A stretch of 64,000 nucleotides of DNA from Acidimangrovimonas pyrenivorans. Lineage in GTDB: Bacteria > Pseudomonadota > Alphaproteobacteria > Rhodobacterales > Rhodobacteraceae. Of this stretch, positions 7,260-16,319 are shown piece after piece; position 1 is the stretch's first letter, and every line of letters starts with the position of its first letter. Position numbers and translations under genes: made by a program. The DNA is taken from assembly GCF_042643245.1 (NCBI RefSeq), contig NZ_JBHRSK010000017.1, positions 124,001-188,000 of the forward strand, read 5' to 3'. Under the pieces are notes generated by a model. That model worked only from the letters and a program-made list of their open reading frames with translations. It ran no database searches and was not told the DNA's origin.

Positions 7260-9287
7260 ATGACCAATCCGCTGCTGGCCCCCTTCGCGGGGCCGTTCGA
7301 GCTGCCGCCCTTCGCCGAGATCCGCGACGAGGATTTCGCCCCCGCCTTCGAGACCGCGCTGGTCGAGGCCCGCGCCGCCGTCGCCGCCATCGCCGAGAAC
7401 CCCGACCGGCCGACCTTCGCCAACACGATCGAGGCGCTGGAACAGTCGGACGAAACGCTCGACCGGGTCGCCGGGGTGTTCTTCAACCTCGCCGGGGCGG
7501 ACAGCAACCCGGCGCGGCAGGCGCTGCAGCGCGAGCTGGCGCCGAAGCTGTCGGCCTTCTCGTCGGAAGTCACCATGAACCCGGCGCTGTTCAAGCGGAT
7601 CGAGACGCTGTGGATCGAGCGCGAATCGCTCGACCTGACGCCCGAGCAGCGCCGGCTGCTGACCCTCTACCGCCGCATGTTCGTCCGCGCCGGGGCCGAG
7701 CTGGTAGGCGAGCAGGCCGAGCGGCTGCGCGCGGTGAAAAGCCGGCTGGCGGTATTGGGCACCGAGTTTGCGCAGAACCTGCTGGCCGACGAGGCCGAGT
7801 GGTTCATGGAACTGGCCGAGGCCGACCTCGACGGCCTGCCCGATTTCGTCACCGCCAGCGCCCGGGCGGCGGGGGCCGAGCGCGGGTTGCAGGGGCCGGC
7901 GATCACCCTCAACCGGTCCCTCATCGTGCCGTTCCTGCAGTATTCGCCCCGCCGCGACCTGCGCGAAAAGGCCTACGAGGCCTGGGTGTCGCACGGCGCC
8001 AACGGCAACGCGCATGACAACCGCGCCATCGCCAAGGAAGTGCTGGAGCTGCGCGAGGAGCGGGCCCATCTGCTGGGCTATCCCAGCTTCGCCGCCTACA
8101 AGCTCGAACCCGAGATGGCCAAGACGCCGGAGGCGGTGCGCGAACTGTTGATGAAGGTCTGGCGCCCGGCCCGGGCCAAGGCCAATGCCGATGCCGAGGT
8201 GCTGACCGCGATGATGCACGAGGACGGCATCAACGGCGATCTCGAGGCCTGGGACTGGCGCTACTATGCCGAGAAGCGGCGCAAGGACCTGCACGATCTC
8301 GACGAGGCCGAGCTGAAGCCCTACCTGTCGCTCGACGCCATGATCGACGCCGCCTTCGACACCGCCAACCGGCTGTTCGGGCTCGACTTCCACGAGATCG
8401 ACGCCGATCTCTACCAGCCGGATGTCCGCGCCTGGGAGGTGACGCGCAAGGGCCGGCACATGGCTGTCTTCATCGGCGACTACTTCGCCCGCGGATCGAA
8501 ACGCTCGGGCGCCTGGTGTTCGGCCATGCGCAGCCAGCGCAAGCTGGGCGGCGAGATGCGGCCGATCGTGGTCAATGTCTGCAACTTCGCCAAGCCGGCA
8601 GAGGGCGAGCCGGCGCTGCTGAGCTATGACGATGCGCGGACGCTGTTTCACGAATTCGGCCATGCGCTGCACCAGATGCTGTCCGACGTGACCTATTCCT
8701 TCATTTCCGGAACATCGGTGGCGCGCGACTTCGTCGAGCTGCCGAGCCAGCTCTACGAGCATTGGCTCGAGGTGCCGGAGGTGCTGGAAAGGCATGCCCG
8801 CCATGTCGAGACCGGTGAGCCGATGCCGCGCGAGATGCTGCAGAAGCTGCTCGATGCCGCGACCTACGACCAGGGTTTCGCCACCGTCGAATATGTCGCC
8901 TCGGCGCTGGTCGACCTTGCCTTCCACGAGGGCGAGGCGCCGGAAGACCCGATGGCGAAACAGGCCGAGGTGCTGGCCAGGATCGGCATGCCCAAGGCGA
9001 TCCGGATGCGCCACGCGACACCGCATTTCGCCCATGTCTTCTCGGGCGACGGCTATTCCTCGGGCTATTACAGCTACATGTGGTCCGAGGTCATGGATGC
9101 CGACGCCTTCGAGGCCTTCGAGGAGGCGGGCGGCGCCTTCGACCCGGAAGTGGCGGAGAAGCTGGAGCGGTTCATCCTCTCGGCCGGCGGTTCGCAGGAG
9201 GCCGAGGAGCTCTACACCGCCTTCCGTGGCCGGCTGCCCGGGGTCGAGGCGCTGCTGCGCGGCCGGGGACTGGCCGACGCGGTGTAA
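7260..9287 (+). CDS. M3-family zinc metallopeptidase (Dcp/oligopeptidase A type)
   Basis: A 675-residue cytoplasmic thimet-type peptidase that trims short peptides. The zinc site is LFHEFGHALHQML at about residues 461-473 (HExxH, with the third ligand a Glu downstream in the ARDFVELPSQ segment). The N-terminal helical domain, with NTIEALEQ and the downstream QLYEHW, fits the Dcp (dipeptidyl carboxypeptidase) branch better than PrlC, and the length matches. An AAGGAGAG site precedes the ATG. The gene is monocistronic: repeats lie upstream and an intrinsic terminator downstream. Confidence 0.93.
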   Translation: MTNPLLAPFAGPFELPPFAEIRDEDFAPAFETALVEARAAVAAIAENPDRPTFANTIEALEQSDETLDRVAGVFFNLAGADSNPARQALQRELAPKLSAFSSEVTMNPALFKRIETLWIERESLDLTPEQRRLLTLYRRMFVRAGAELVGEQAERLRAVKSRLAVLGTEFAQNLLADEAEWFMELAEADLDGLPDFVTASARAAGAERGLQGPAITLNRSLIVPFLQYSPRRDLREKAYEAWVSHGANGNAHDNRAIAKEVLELREERAHLLGYPSFAAYKLEPEMAKTPEAVRELLMKVWRPARAKANADAEVLTAMMHEDGINGDLEAWDWRYYAEKRRKDLHDLDEAELKPYLSLDAMIDAAFDTANRLFGLDFHEIDADLYQPDVRAWEVTRKGRHMAVFIGDYFARGSKRSGAWCSAMRSQRKLGGEMRPIVVNVCNFAKPAEGEPALLSYDDARTLFHEFGHALHQMLSDVTYSFISGTSVARDFVELPSQLYEHWLEVPEVLERHARHVETGEPMPREMLQKLLDAATYDQGFATVEYVASALVDLAFHEGEAPEDPMAKQAEVLARIGMPKAIRMRHATPHFAHVFSGDGYSSGYYSYMWSEVMDADAFEAFEEAGGAFDPEVAEKLERFILSAGGSQEAEELYTAFRGRLPGVEALLRGRGLADAV

Positions 9288-9323
9288 GCGCGGTGGCATG
9301 CCGGGAATGCCCTGACCACCCGT

Positions 9324-9357
9324 CCCACCCGGCGTTCGCGCCGGGTGGGTGCTTTTC
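9324..9357 (+). terminator. Intrinsic terminator after the M3 peptidase gene
   Basis: A perfect 11-bp stem (9324-9334 with 9339-9349) closed by a TTCG tetraloop and followed by TGCTTTTC. It lies 37 bases past the peptidase stop. Confidence 0.85.
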
Positions 9358-9448
9358 GCGAGCAGGGCTAGCCCTCCGTCGCCAATTGACCTGCGCGGGC
9401 ATGCTGTTTCTGGCCTCTCGCCTCCGGTCAATGGGCTAGGACAAGCGG

Positions 9449-9514
9449 TGCAAGCGCCGGACCGCCGTGACGGTCCGGCGCTTGCGCGGCGGCCTGTGGC
9501 CTTGAATCCGCGCA
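9449..9514 (+). repeat. REP-like repeat, copy B (intact hairpin)
   Basis: A perfect 15-bp stem, GCAAGCGCCGGACCG at 9450-9464 with its complement at 9471-9485, around a 6-base loop. It is followed by about 29 conserved bases shared with copy A at 6991-7053. It lies between the peptidase terminator and the CDF gene. The role is unknown; such elements can stabilise mRNA ends or bind nucleoid proteins. Confidence 0.75.
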
Positions 9515-9571
9515 GAGGGGACCCCTTCCATCTTCATCGCAGGCGGGACGTGCGGGGATTCAGGCGCTGCC

Positions 9572-10480
9572 CTAGCCGGTCTTCCCCGCCGGCGCGTCGT
9601 CGCCGTGCCAGACATCCTTGTGGATGATGACATCGGCCTGCGGATAGGCGTCAAGGATCGCCCGGCGCAGCGCCGCGCCGGTCTCGTGCGCCTCGTAGAG
9701 CGTCTGGCTGCCGTCGAGCTCGATATGCAGGTGGACGAAGACCCGGCTGCCCGCCGTCCGGGTCTTGAGGTCGTGAAAGCCGCGCACGCCGGGCCAGTCG
9801 CGGGCGATCCTGGCGATGCCCTCGGTGATGGCGGGATCGGCGCGGCGGTCCATCAGCGCGTCCCACGCTCCCTTGCCGATCGAGGCGGCACCGACGATCA
9901 GCATCCCCGCCGCCCCCAGCGCCACCACGCTGTCGATCTGGGTCAGCCCCCAGCGCGCCGAGGCGAAGAGCGAGACGATGGCGCCGATATTGGGCAACAG
10001 ATCGCCGAGGTAATGCAGCGAATCCGCCTTCACCACCCGGCTGCCGGTGCGGGCCGCGACCCGTTGCTGCCAGAGCACCAGCGCGACCGTCAGGACGATC
10101 GAAACCGTCATCACCGCCATGCCGGCGCTTTCGTCGGCCAGCTTCATCGGCTCGGGCGACAGTAACCTGCTGACGGCGGCCCAGCCGATGACGCAACCCG
10201 AGACGGTGATGAACAGCGCCTGTCCCAGCGCGGCGAGATCCTCGGCCGAGCTGTGGCCGAAGGCGTGGTCCTCGTCCGGCGGCCGGGCGGCATAGATCAT
10301 CGCCGCCAGCCCGCCCAGCGAGACCATCAGGTCGAGCCCGCTATCGGCCAGCGAGGCGGCGACCGACAGCGCCCCGGTCACGCCGAGCGCCCAGAGCTTG
10401 AGCGCCACCAGCACGGCGGCGACACTCACCGAGGCGATCCCGGCCGAGACGTTGAGATGGGTTCCGCGCTCCGCGCTCAT
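9572..10480 (-). CDS. Cation diffusion facilitator (CDF) family metal exporter, FieF-like
   Basis: A 302-residue inner-membrane proton-coupled exporter for divalent metals such as Zn or Fe. The membrane domain shows about six hydrophobic segments. Metal-site residues are visible in ADSGLDLMVS (helix 2) and ADSLHYLGDLLPN (helix 5), and HAFGHSSAEDLAALGQ matches the conserved loop. The C-terminal cytoplasmic ferredoxin-like domain (about residues 205-290) has HLHIELDG and VIIHKD, the usual metal-binding histidines. The start at 10480 (MSAERGTHLNV) fits family length; ATGs at 10501 and 10540 are alternatives and none has an ideal ribosome site. Which metal is moved cannot be read from the sequence. 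Confidence 0.9.
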   Translation of the reverse strand: MSAERGTHLNVSAGIASVSVAAVLVALKLWALGVTGALSVAASLADSGLDLMVSLGGLAAMIYAARPPDEDHAFGHSSAEDLAALGQALFITVSGCVIGWAAVSRLLSPEPMKLADESAGMAVMTVSIVLTVALVLWQQRVAARTGSRVVKADSLHYLGDLLPNIGAIVSLFASARWGLTQIDSVVALGAAGMLIVGAASIGKGAWDALMDRRADPAITEGIARIARDWPGVRGFHDLKTRTAGSRVFVHLHIELDGSQTLYEAHETGAALRRAILDAYPQADVIIHKDVWHGDDAPAGKTG

Positions 10481-10638
10481 ATCGGGCCTGCGTCCTTGCA
10501 TCGGGCAGGGCGGTAGCCGCAGGGTGCGGCCGCTTGCCATGACTGGTTCGTTCCGGCGTCCGGCGCTGGGTCAAACACCGCCTGCCGACATCGGGACGGC
10601 GCTCTTAGCCGATCGGCCGACCGCCGGGCAAGCCCATA

Positions 10639-11157
10639 TCAGCCGATGATCTCGTCCGGGTCCACACCCCAGACCGCGGCCTTCGGCACCCAGCCGCGGC
10701 TGCCGTCGGCGCCGACCCGGCACCAGTCGCGATTGGCCTCGAGCAGCCGGGCGACGACGCCCTCCTCGGCCTTGGCGTCGAGCGGGGCTTTCGAATCGGG
10801 TCGGTCGTGCAGGTCGGTCATCGGATCGGTGAACAGCACCGTGCGGATGCCCGACAGCAGCGTGTAGTAGATCCAGCCGCCCAGCCCGTCCTTGTCCTCG
10901 ACCCGGCGCCAATGCTCGAATTCGGCGGTGACCCGCAGCGGCATCCCGGCCCGGGTATAGACCCAGTCGATCCGGTTCGACAGGCCGGGGCCGCGCCGGA
11001 CATTGCCGCGCGTGCCCTTGAGCGAGACGTAGCGCGGCAGCGGCAGGCCGGTCACCGGCCCGGTGCCGGTTTCGGGGACCGAGGCCGCCAGCGGCCCGCC
11101 AAGGGTGAAGGAACCGACGGTCGCCGCCGTCAATGCCATGAAATCGCGCCGTTTCAT
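10639..11157 (-). CDS. Secreted bacterial SH3-like domain protein
   Basis: A 172-residue exported protein. The N-terminus MKRRDFMALTAATVG has a twin-arginine-like pair and a hydrophobic stretch, so export by Tat or Sec is likely. Two SH3-type segments follow: GNVRRGPGLSNRIDWVYTRAG with HWRRVEDKDGLGGWIY, then WCRVGADGSRGWVPKAAVWG near the C-terminus. This matches the COG3807 family of periplasmic SH3 proteins common in Rhodobacteraceae, whose target is usually assumed to be peptidoglycan. The start at 11157 is chosen because the signal-like sequence begins there; an ATG at 11205 would add 16 polar residues. It is divergent from the hydroxyacid dehydrogenase. Confidence 0.8.
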   Translation of the reverse strand: MKRRDFMALTAATVGSFTLGGPLAASVPETGTGPVTGLPLPRYVSLKGTRGNVRRGPGLSNRIDWVYTRAGMPLRVTAEFEHWRRVEDKDGLGGWIYYTLLSGIRTVLFTDPMTDLHDRPDSKAPLDAKAEEGVVARLLEANRDWCRVGADGSRGWVPKAAVWGVDPDEIIG

Positions 11158-11316
11158 CGCTGCCTGCCCGTTTTGCCCGTACCGTCTTTCGCGGTGTTTT
11201 TTCATGCGTTGCCGGCCGGTCTTTTTGTCGCCCTTGCCGGCAGTGCTTGTGCCTTGCCGCTCTATCCGCCACTTTGCCATCATGAGCTTGCCACGGAAAG
11301 CGTAGGGAGGATCCGA

Positions 11317-12303
11317 ATGCCCGCTCAGCGTCTGAGTGTTGTCGTGACGCGACGGTTGCCCGAGGTCGTCGAGACCCGGATGAAAGAGCTGTTCGATGTC
11401 GAATTGCGCGATCCGGACACCAAGATGACGCGGGAAGAGCTGGCCGCGGCGATGCGCCGGGCCGACGTGCTGGTGCCCTGCGTCACCGATCAAATCGACG
11501 CGAGCCTGCTGGCCCAGGCCGGCGAGAAGCTCAAGCTGATCGCCAATTACGGCGCCGGCATCGACCATATCGACATCGCCAGCGCCCGCCAGCGCGGGGT
11601 GCTGGTGTCGAACACGCCCGGCGTGGTGACCGAGGACACCGCCGACATGACCATCGCGCTGATGCTGGCGGTGACCCGCCGCATCCCCGAGGGGCTGGCG
11701 CTGATGCAGTCGGGCAAGTGGGAGGGCTGGGCCCCGACCGCGATGATGGGCGGAAGGATCGGCGGCAAGCGGCTGGGCATCCTCGGCATGGGCCGGATCG
11801 GCCAGGCGGTGGCCCGGCGCGCGCGCGCCTTCGGCATGCAGATCCACTATCACAACCGCAAGCGCGTCCGGCCCGAGATCGAGGAGGAGCTCGAGGCGAC
11901 CTATTGGGAAAGCCTCGACCAGATGGTCAGCCGGATGGACATCGTCTCGGTCAACTGCCCGCACACGCCGTCCACCTTCCACCTGCTCAACGCGCGGCGG
12001 CTGAAGCTGATGAAGCCCTCGGCGGTGATCGTGAACACCTCGCGCGGCGAGGTGATCGACGAGAACGCCCTGACCCGGGGCCTGCGCGCGGGCGAGATCG
12101 CCGGCGCCGGGCTCGACGTCTTCGAGCACGGCCACGAGATCAACCCGCGCCTGCGCGAGCTGCAAAACGTGGTGCTGTTGCCGCATATGGGCTCGGCCAC
12201 GGTCGAGGGCCGGGTCGAGATGGGCGAGAAGGTGATCATCAACATCAAGACCTTCGCCGACGGGCACAGGCCGCCGGACCAGGTGGTGCCGGGGGTGATG
12301 TGA
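11317..12303 (+). CDS. D-2-hydroxyacid dehydrogenase (glyoxylate/hydroxypyruvate reductase type)
   Basis: A 328-residue NAD(P)H-dependent oxidoreductase that reduces 2-oxoacids such as glyoxylate or hydroxypyruvate. The Rossmann motif GILGMGRIGQAVARRA is at about residues 150-165. The catalytic triad of the family is present: Arg in VNTSRGEVIDE, Glu in LDVFEHGHE and His in VLLPHMGSAT. The length is normal. An AGGGAGGA site precedes the ATG at 11317. The gene stands alone. Substrate preference among glyoxylate, hydroxypyruvate and phenylpyruvate cannot be read from motifs. Confidence 0.93.
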   Translation: MPAQRLSVVVTRRLPEVVETRMKELFDVELRDPDTKMTREELAAAMRRADVLVPCVTDQIDASLLAQAGEKLKLIANYGAGIDHIDIASARQRGVLVSNTPGVVTEDTADMTIALMLAVTRRIPEGLALMQSGKWEGWAPTAMMGGRIGGKRLGILGMGRIGQAVARRARAFGMQIHYHNRKRVRPEIEEELEATYWESLDQMVSRMDIVSVNCPHTPSTFHLLNARRLKLMKPSAVIVNTSRGEVIDENALTRGLRAGEIAGAGLDVFEHGHEINPRLRELQNVVLLPHMGSATVEGRVEMGEKVIINIKTFADGHRPPDQVVPGVM

Positions 12304-12311
12304 GGGGGAGG

Positions 12312-12971
12312 CTACCAGTGGCAGGTCTGACGCAGTTCGCCTATTGCGTTGTCCAGCCCCTTGATGTCGAAGCTCACCGTATAGGTATTCTCGTTGTAAG
12401 GGGTGGCGCGCAGGACAAGGCGGTCATGGCCCATCAGCTTCTTGATGAATGGAATTGACCGTCCACCGCTCCACAAGCCCAACATCGAGTTGTCCGTGCT
12501 TTCGTTCATGTTGACGCGACCCATTTTTTGATCGTCGATCCGGTATTCGACGCGTCCGTATCCTTGAATGTCTGCCATGAACTGATTGTTCATGCTGAAG
12601 AGCAGCGCGGTGGTGTTTTCCATACAGCGGAGGACCAGTGTGGCCGGCCCGCCTCCACCACCAAAGCGCCCCGGAACATCGTTTTCGCTTTCCAGAGACA
12701 GGAACACGCTTTTCTGATCGGTCATCTTGGAAGTGTCCGTGCGCATCTGCCACTTGCCGGTATCACCTGCATCGGCGGCCGGATCGGTGTCGGAAGACGG
12801 TGCCGAGACGCTCTTGTCTTCGGTTCCGTCTTTCGGTTTTCCGAAGATCGCGTCGTAGCAGGCCAGTCGCACGGTGTCGTTGGCGATCTTGGCGCAGTCC
12901 CGTGGGTCTGCGTGGCCTGGAGCCGCCGCAAGGATACAGGCGACAAGGAAGGCGGTTCGCGAATATTTCAT
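12312..12971 (-). CDS. TagO/VasI-like (type VI secretion-associated) exported protein
   Basis: A 219-residue protein with a Sec signal peptide (MKYSRTAFLVACILAAAPGHA). The first mature segment, CAKIANDTVRLACYDAIF, is a motif common at the start of periplasmic proteins of this type. The C-terminal domain, about residues 90-215, has VFLSLESENDVP, LVLRCMENTTALLF and MADIQGYGRVEYRID, closely resembling TagO/VasI proteins that accompany type VI secretion clusters. No other T6SS gene is in the window, so this is an orphan copy and its role is uncertain. It converges with the dehydrogenase gene 8 bases away. Base composition is less GC-rich than its neighbours. Confidence 0.7.
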   Translation of the reverse strand: MKYSRTAFLVACILAAAPGHADPRDCAKIANDTVRLACYDAIFGKPKDGTEDKSVSAPSSDTDPAADAGDTGKWQMRTDTSKMTDQKSVFLSLESENDVPGRFGGGGGPATLVLRCMENTTALLFSMNNQFMADIQGYGRVEYRIDDQKMGRVNMNESTDNSMLGLWSGGRSIPFIKKLMGHDRLVLRATPYNENTYTVSFDIKGLDNAIGELRQTCHW

Positions 12972-13184
12972 GTGGTTCCCGATCAGAAGGATACTACCTC
13001 AAGTAGTTTTGCAGAAAGCCTGAGATCGGGCAACTAAAGGGCACGGAGCAGTCGGCCTTGCATGACAACGGCGCGTCACGCCCCGATGTCGCTTTTCTCC
13101 ACCCAAGCGTCGGGCGCACATTGCCAGTCCCCCCGGCTTCGGCCCCATAAGGAGCAAAACGCCACACGGGGAGGGAGTCGCCCG

Positions 13185-15674
13185 ATGAAAACCCATGTCA
13201 AAGCTCTGGTCGTCGGCGGCGGGGCCGTCGGCGCGTCGATCCTCTACCACCTGGCCAAGGCCGGCTGGGACGTGATGATGGTCGAACGCGACGAGCTCAC
13301 CTCCGGCTCGACCTGGCACGCCGCCGGGCTGCTGCCGCTGTTCAACATGAACTTCGCCACGACGCATATCCACAAGTACAGCGTCGATTTCTACAAGGGG
13401 CTCGAGGCCGAGACCGGGCTGAACGCGGGCTTCGCCGTGGTCGGCAACCTGCGCATGGCGCAGACCGACGAACGGATGGACGAATACAAGCTCTATTCCT
13501 CGATCGCCGAGACCGCCGGGGTCTATCACGAGTTCCTGACCCCGCAGGAGATGAAGGATCGCTGGCCGCTGCTGCGCACCGACGACCTCAAGGGCGCGCT
13601 GTTCCACCCGCAGGACGGCTACATCAACCCCGCCGACGTCACCCAGGCGATGGCCAAGGGCGCGCGCCAGTTCGGTGCCACGATCGAGCGCAAGTGGCAG
13701 GTCGACGGCTACGAGTGGACCGGCTCGGAATGGAAGGTGACGCTGACCAGGATGGGCGAGAAGGGCGGCAACCTGGTCCCGACCGAGGAGCAGATGGTCG
13801 TCACCGCCGAGCATGTCGTCACCGCCACCGGCAACCACGCGCAGCGCACCGCGCGGCTCTTGGGCATCAAGATCCCGGCGATCCCGGTCGAGCACCAGTA
13901 TATCGTCACCGAACCCGACCCGGCGCTGGTCGAATGGCGCAAGGCGGGCAATCCCGAGCACCCGGTGCTGCGCGACGCCGACGCCAAGTGGTACGTGCGC
14001 GAGGAACGCGGCGGCTGGATCCTCGGCCCGTATGAGCGGAACGCCCCGGCCCGCTTCCTTTACGACGTGCCGGAAAGCTTCCGCGCCGATCTGTTCCAGC
14101 TCGACCTCGAGCGGATCGAGGCGGAATACATGAGCATGATCCACCGCCTGCCGTCGTCGGAGGAGGTCGGCCTCAAGGACGATTTCAACGGCCCGATCTG
14201 CTACACCCCCGACGGCAACCCGCTGGTCGGCCCGGCGCCGGGGCTGCGCAACATGTGGCTGGCCGAGGGCTTCAGCTTCGGCATCACCGCCGCCGGCGGC
14301 ACCGGCTACTACCTCGCCCAGCTGATGACCGAGGGCGAGGCCGAGATCGACATGGCCGCGCTCGATCCCAAGCGCTACGGCAACTGGATGACGACCGAAT
14401 ATGCCGCGCGCAAGAACGAGGAATGCTACGAGCACGTCTTCATCCTGCACCACCCGGACGAGGAGCGCGAAGCCTGCCGGCCGCTGCGGACCTCGCCGGC
14501 CTATGACCGCCAGGCCGAGCGCGGCGCGCAATTCGGCCAGGTCAACGGCTGGGAGCGGCCGAACTACTATGCGCCGATGGAGTTCGACGACCACAATGCG
14601 CGCAGCTTCCGCCGCGGCGGCTGGTGGAAATATGCCGAGGAGGAAGCCAGGGCGGTCCGCGAGACCGCCGGCCTGATCGACGCCACCGCCTTCACCAAGC
14701 ACCTCGTGCGCGGCCCCGGCGCGACCGCCTTCCTCGACTGGTTCACCTGCAACAAGCTGCCGGCGGTCGGCCGCATCAACCTGACCTACGCGCTGACCGA
14801 CGCCGGCACGACGCGGACCGAATACACCATCGTCCGGCTGGCCGAGAACGAATACTACCTCGTCTCGGCAGGCGCCTGGCAGGCCTATGACCAGGATTTC
14901 CTGCTCAAGGCCGCGGCCGACAAGAGGGACGAGTTCGGCTGGATCGACATCCATGACGTCACCAACCAGTGGGGCGTCTTCGCCATTGCCGGGCCGAATT
15001 CGCGTGCCATCCTCAACGAGCTGGTCTGCGATGCCCAGCCCGAGACGCGGCTGTCGAACAAGCGTTTCCCGTGGCTGACGATGCGCGACATCGAGCTGAA
15101 GATGTGCCCGGTGCGGGCCATCCGCGTCGCCTATACCGGCGAGCTGGGCTGGGAGCTGCATCACCCGATCGAGATGCAGAATTACCTGTTCGACCGGCTG
15201 ATGGAGGCGGGCGAGACCCATGGCATGCGGCTGGTCGGCGCCCGGGCGCAGAACTGGCTGCGGCAGGAGAAGAGCTACCGCGCCTTCGGCAACGAGCTGG
15301 GGCGCGACGCGACGCCGCTCGAGGCCGGTCTCGACCGGTTCGTCGACCTGTCCAAGGAATTCCACGGCAAGCAGGCGATGGTCGAGACGGGCATCCGCTC
15401 GAAATGCGTCACCGTGCTGATCGACGGGCCGGCGGATGCCGATCCGTGGGGCCGCGAGGCGCTGGTGCTGGACGGCCGCAAGGTCGGCCGGCTGACCTCG
15501 GGCGGCTACTCGGTGGCCTTCGGCAAGTCGATCGGCATGGGCTATGTCGAGCCGGGGCTGGCGGAAGTCGGCCAGAAGCTGGAAGTGCGGATGCAGGGCA
15601 GGCTGTTCCCGGCCGAGGTGGTCGAGGACAGCCCCTACGATCCCAAGAACGCCCGCATCCGCATCGACGGGTAG
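13185..15674 (+). CDS. Dimethylglycine/sarcosine dehydrogenase-type FAD enzyme with GcvT domain
   Basis: An 829-residue two-part enzyme. The N-terminal DAO-type FAD domain (about residues 1-400) starts with GGGAVGASILYHLAKAGW and has SGSTWHAAGLLP, whose His is the likely covalent FAD attachment site. The C-terminal half (about residues 430-829) is an aminomethyltransferase (GcvT) domain that would pass the released methyl group to tetrahydrofolate. This architecture belongs to dimethylglycine and sarcosine dehydrogenases of glycine-betaine catabolism; the exact N-methyl substrate cannot be told. The start at 13185 follows GGGGAGGGAG. A terminator follows the stop, so the gene is monocistronic. 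Confidence 0.9.
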   Translation: MKTHVKALVVGGGAVGASILYHLAKAGWDVMMVERDELTSGSTWHAAGLLPLFNMNFATTHIHKYSVDFYKGLEAETGLNAGFAVVGNLRMAQTDERMDEYKLYSSIAETAGVYHEFLTPQEMKDRWPLLRTDDLKGALFHPQDGYINPADVTQAMAKGARQFGATIERKWQVDGYEWTGSEWKVTLTRMGEKGGNLVPTEEQMVVTAEHVVTATGNHAQRTARLLGIKIPAIPVEHQYIVTEPDPALVEWRKAGNPEHPVLRDADAKWYVREERGGWILGPYERNAPARFLYDVPESFRADLFQLDLERIEAEYMSMIHRLPSSEEVGLKDDFNGPICYTPDGNPLVGPAPGLRNMWLAEGFSFGITAAGGTGYYLAQLMTEGEAEIDMAALDPKRYGNWMTTEYAARKNEECYEHVFILHHPDEEREACRPLRTSPAYDRQAERGAQFGQVNGWERPNYYAPMEFDDHNARSFRRGGWWKYAEEEARAVRETAGLIDATAFTKHLVRGPGATAFLDWFTCNKLPAVGRINLTYALTDAGTTRTEYTIVRLAENEYYLVSAGAWQAYDQDFLLKAAADKRDEFGWIDIHDVTNQWGVFAIAGPNSRAILNELVCDAQPETRLSNKRFPWLTMRDIELKMCPVRAIRVAYTGELGWELHHPIEMQNYLFDRLMEAGETHGMRLVGARAQNWLRQEKSYRAFGNELGRDATPLEAGLDRFVDLSKEFHGKQAMVETGIRSKCVTVLIDGPADADPWGREALVLDGRKVGRLTSGGYSVAFGKSIGMGYVEPGLAEVGQKLEVRMQGRLFPAEVVEDSPYDPKNARIRIDG

Positions 15675-15697
15675 GGCGCGCGGCGCCGGAGAGGAGG

Positions 15698-15730
15698 AAG
15701 CCCCCGAGCCGAGGGTCCGGGGGCTTTTTC
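15698..15730 (+). terminator. Intrinsic terminator after the dimethylglycine dehydrogenase gene
   Basis: The stem AGCCCCCG at 15699-15706 pairs with CGGGGGCT at 15718-15725 and runs into TTTTTCG. It lies about 25 bases past the stop codon. Confidence 0.85.
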
Positions 15731-15940
15731 GTTGACCGATAAGGCGGCCATGGCCCCACAATCGGCATTGATCTCGAGCGCAACATGAGCGGGGCGCTCG
15801 CCAGCCCGCCGGGACGGGCAGGCGCTCGCCCTGCGCGGTTCCCGCGCGTACCGGGCGGTATGGCGCCTTGCTCCGGCGTGCGCTGAAACGCAGAGCGGAC
15901 CTGAAGCGATAGCTTTTCCTGATCGACGCGCCGGAGCGGC

Positions 15941-16291
15941 CTACGCGCCCTCTTCCGCCGTCATCTGGTCCCAGGCCGCCAGCGCCCGTGCCGCCGTCAT
16001 CAGCGCCGGGCCGCCGCCCATCTGGATCCCCATCGCCAGCACCTCGGCCAGTTCCTCGCGGGTGCCGCCGGCGCGGATCAGCTGCTCGACATGCCAGCCC
16101 AGGCAATCCTCGCAATCCTGAACCAGGGCGATGCCGATGGCGATGTATTCCTTGGTCTTGAGGTCCAGCACTTCGGCGTCGTGCACCGACTTGCTGAGGC
16201 CGCCGAAGGCCTTGGTCGTCTCGGGGATCGCCTTGTTGAGAACGCGGATCTCGTTCTTGAGATCGTGCATGCGGGTCTTCCAGTCGTCCAT
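15941..16291 (-). CDS. Carboxymuconolactone decarboxylase/AhpD-like protein
   Basis: A 116-residue all-helical protein with the AhpD-type redox motif CEDCLGWHVEQLIRAG (CxxC followed by His) at about residues 59-74. Such proteins act as small peroxidases or disulfide reductases; true carboxymuconolactone decarboxylases lack the CxxC. A strong AGGAGGT ribosome site precedes the ATG at 16291. The DUF938 and DAO genes upstream on the same strand may be co-transcribed (28-base gap). The oxidant it handles is unknown. Confidence 0.88.
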   Translation of the reverse strand: MDDWKTRMHDLKNEIRVLNKAIPETTKAFGGLSKSVHDAEVLDLKTKEYIAIGIALVQDCEDCLGWHVEQLIRAGGTREELAEVLAMGIQMGGGPALMTAARALAAWDQMTAEEGA

Positions 16292-16319
16292 CGGGACCTC
16301 CTGTGCTGAAATGGGCGCG

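Noticed and set aside
12999..16115. A 1038-residue open frame on the minus strand opposite the dimethylglycine dehydrogenase gene
   Set aside because: It is Arg/Ala/His/Gly-rich without domain motifs and lies fully antisense to a gene with clear motifs. Similar long empty frames lie antisense to nrdJ (34683-37763), the M3 peptidase (6876-9431) and xdhB; all are effects of high GC.
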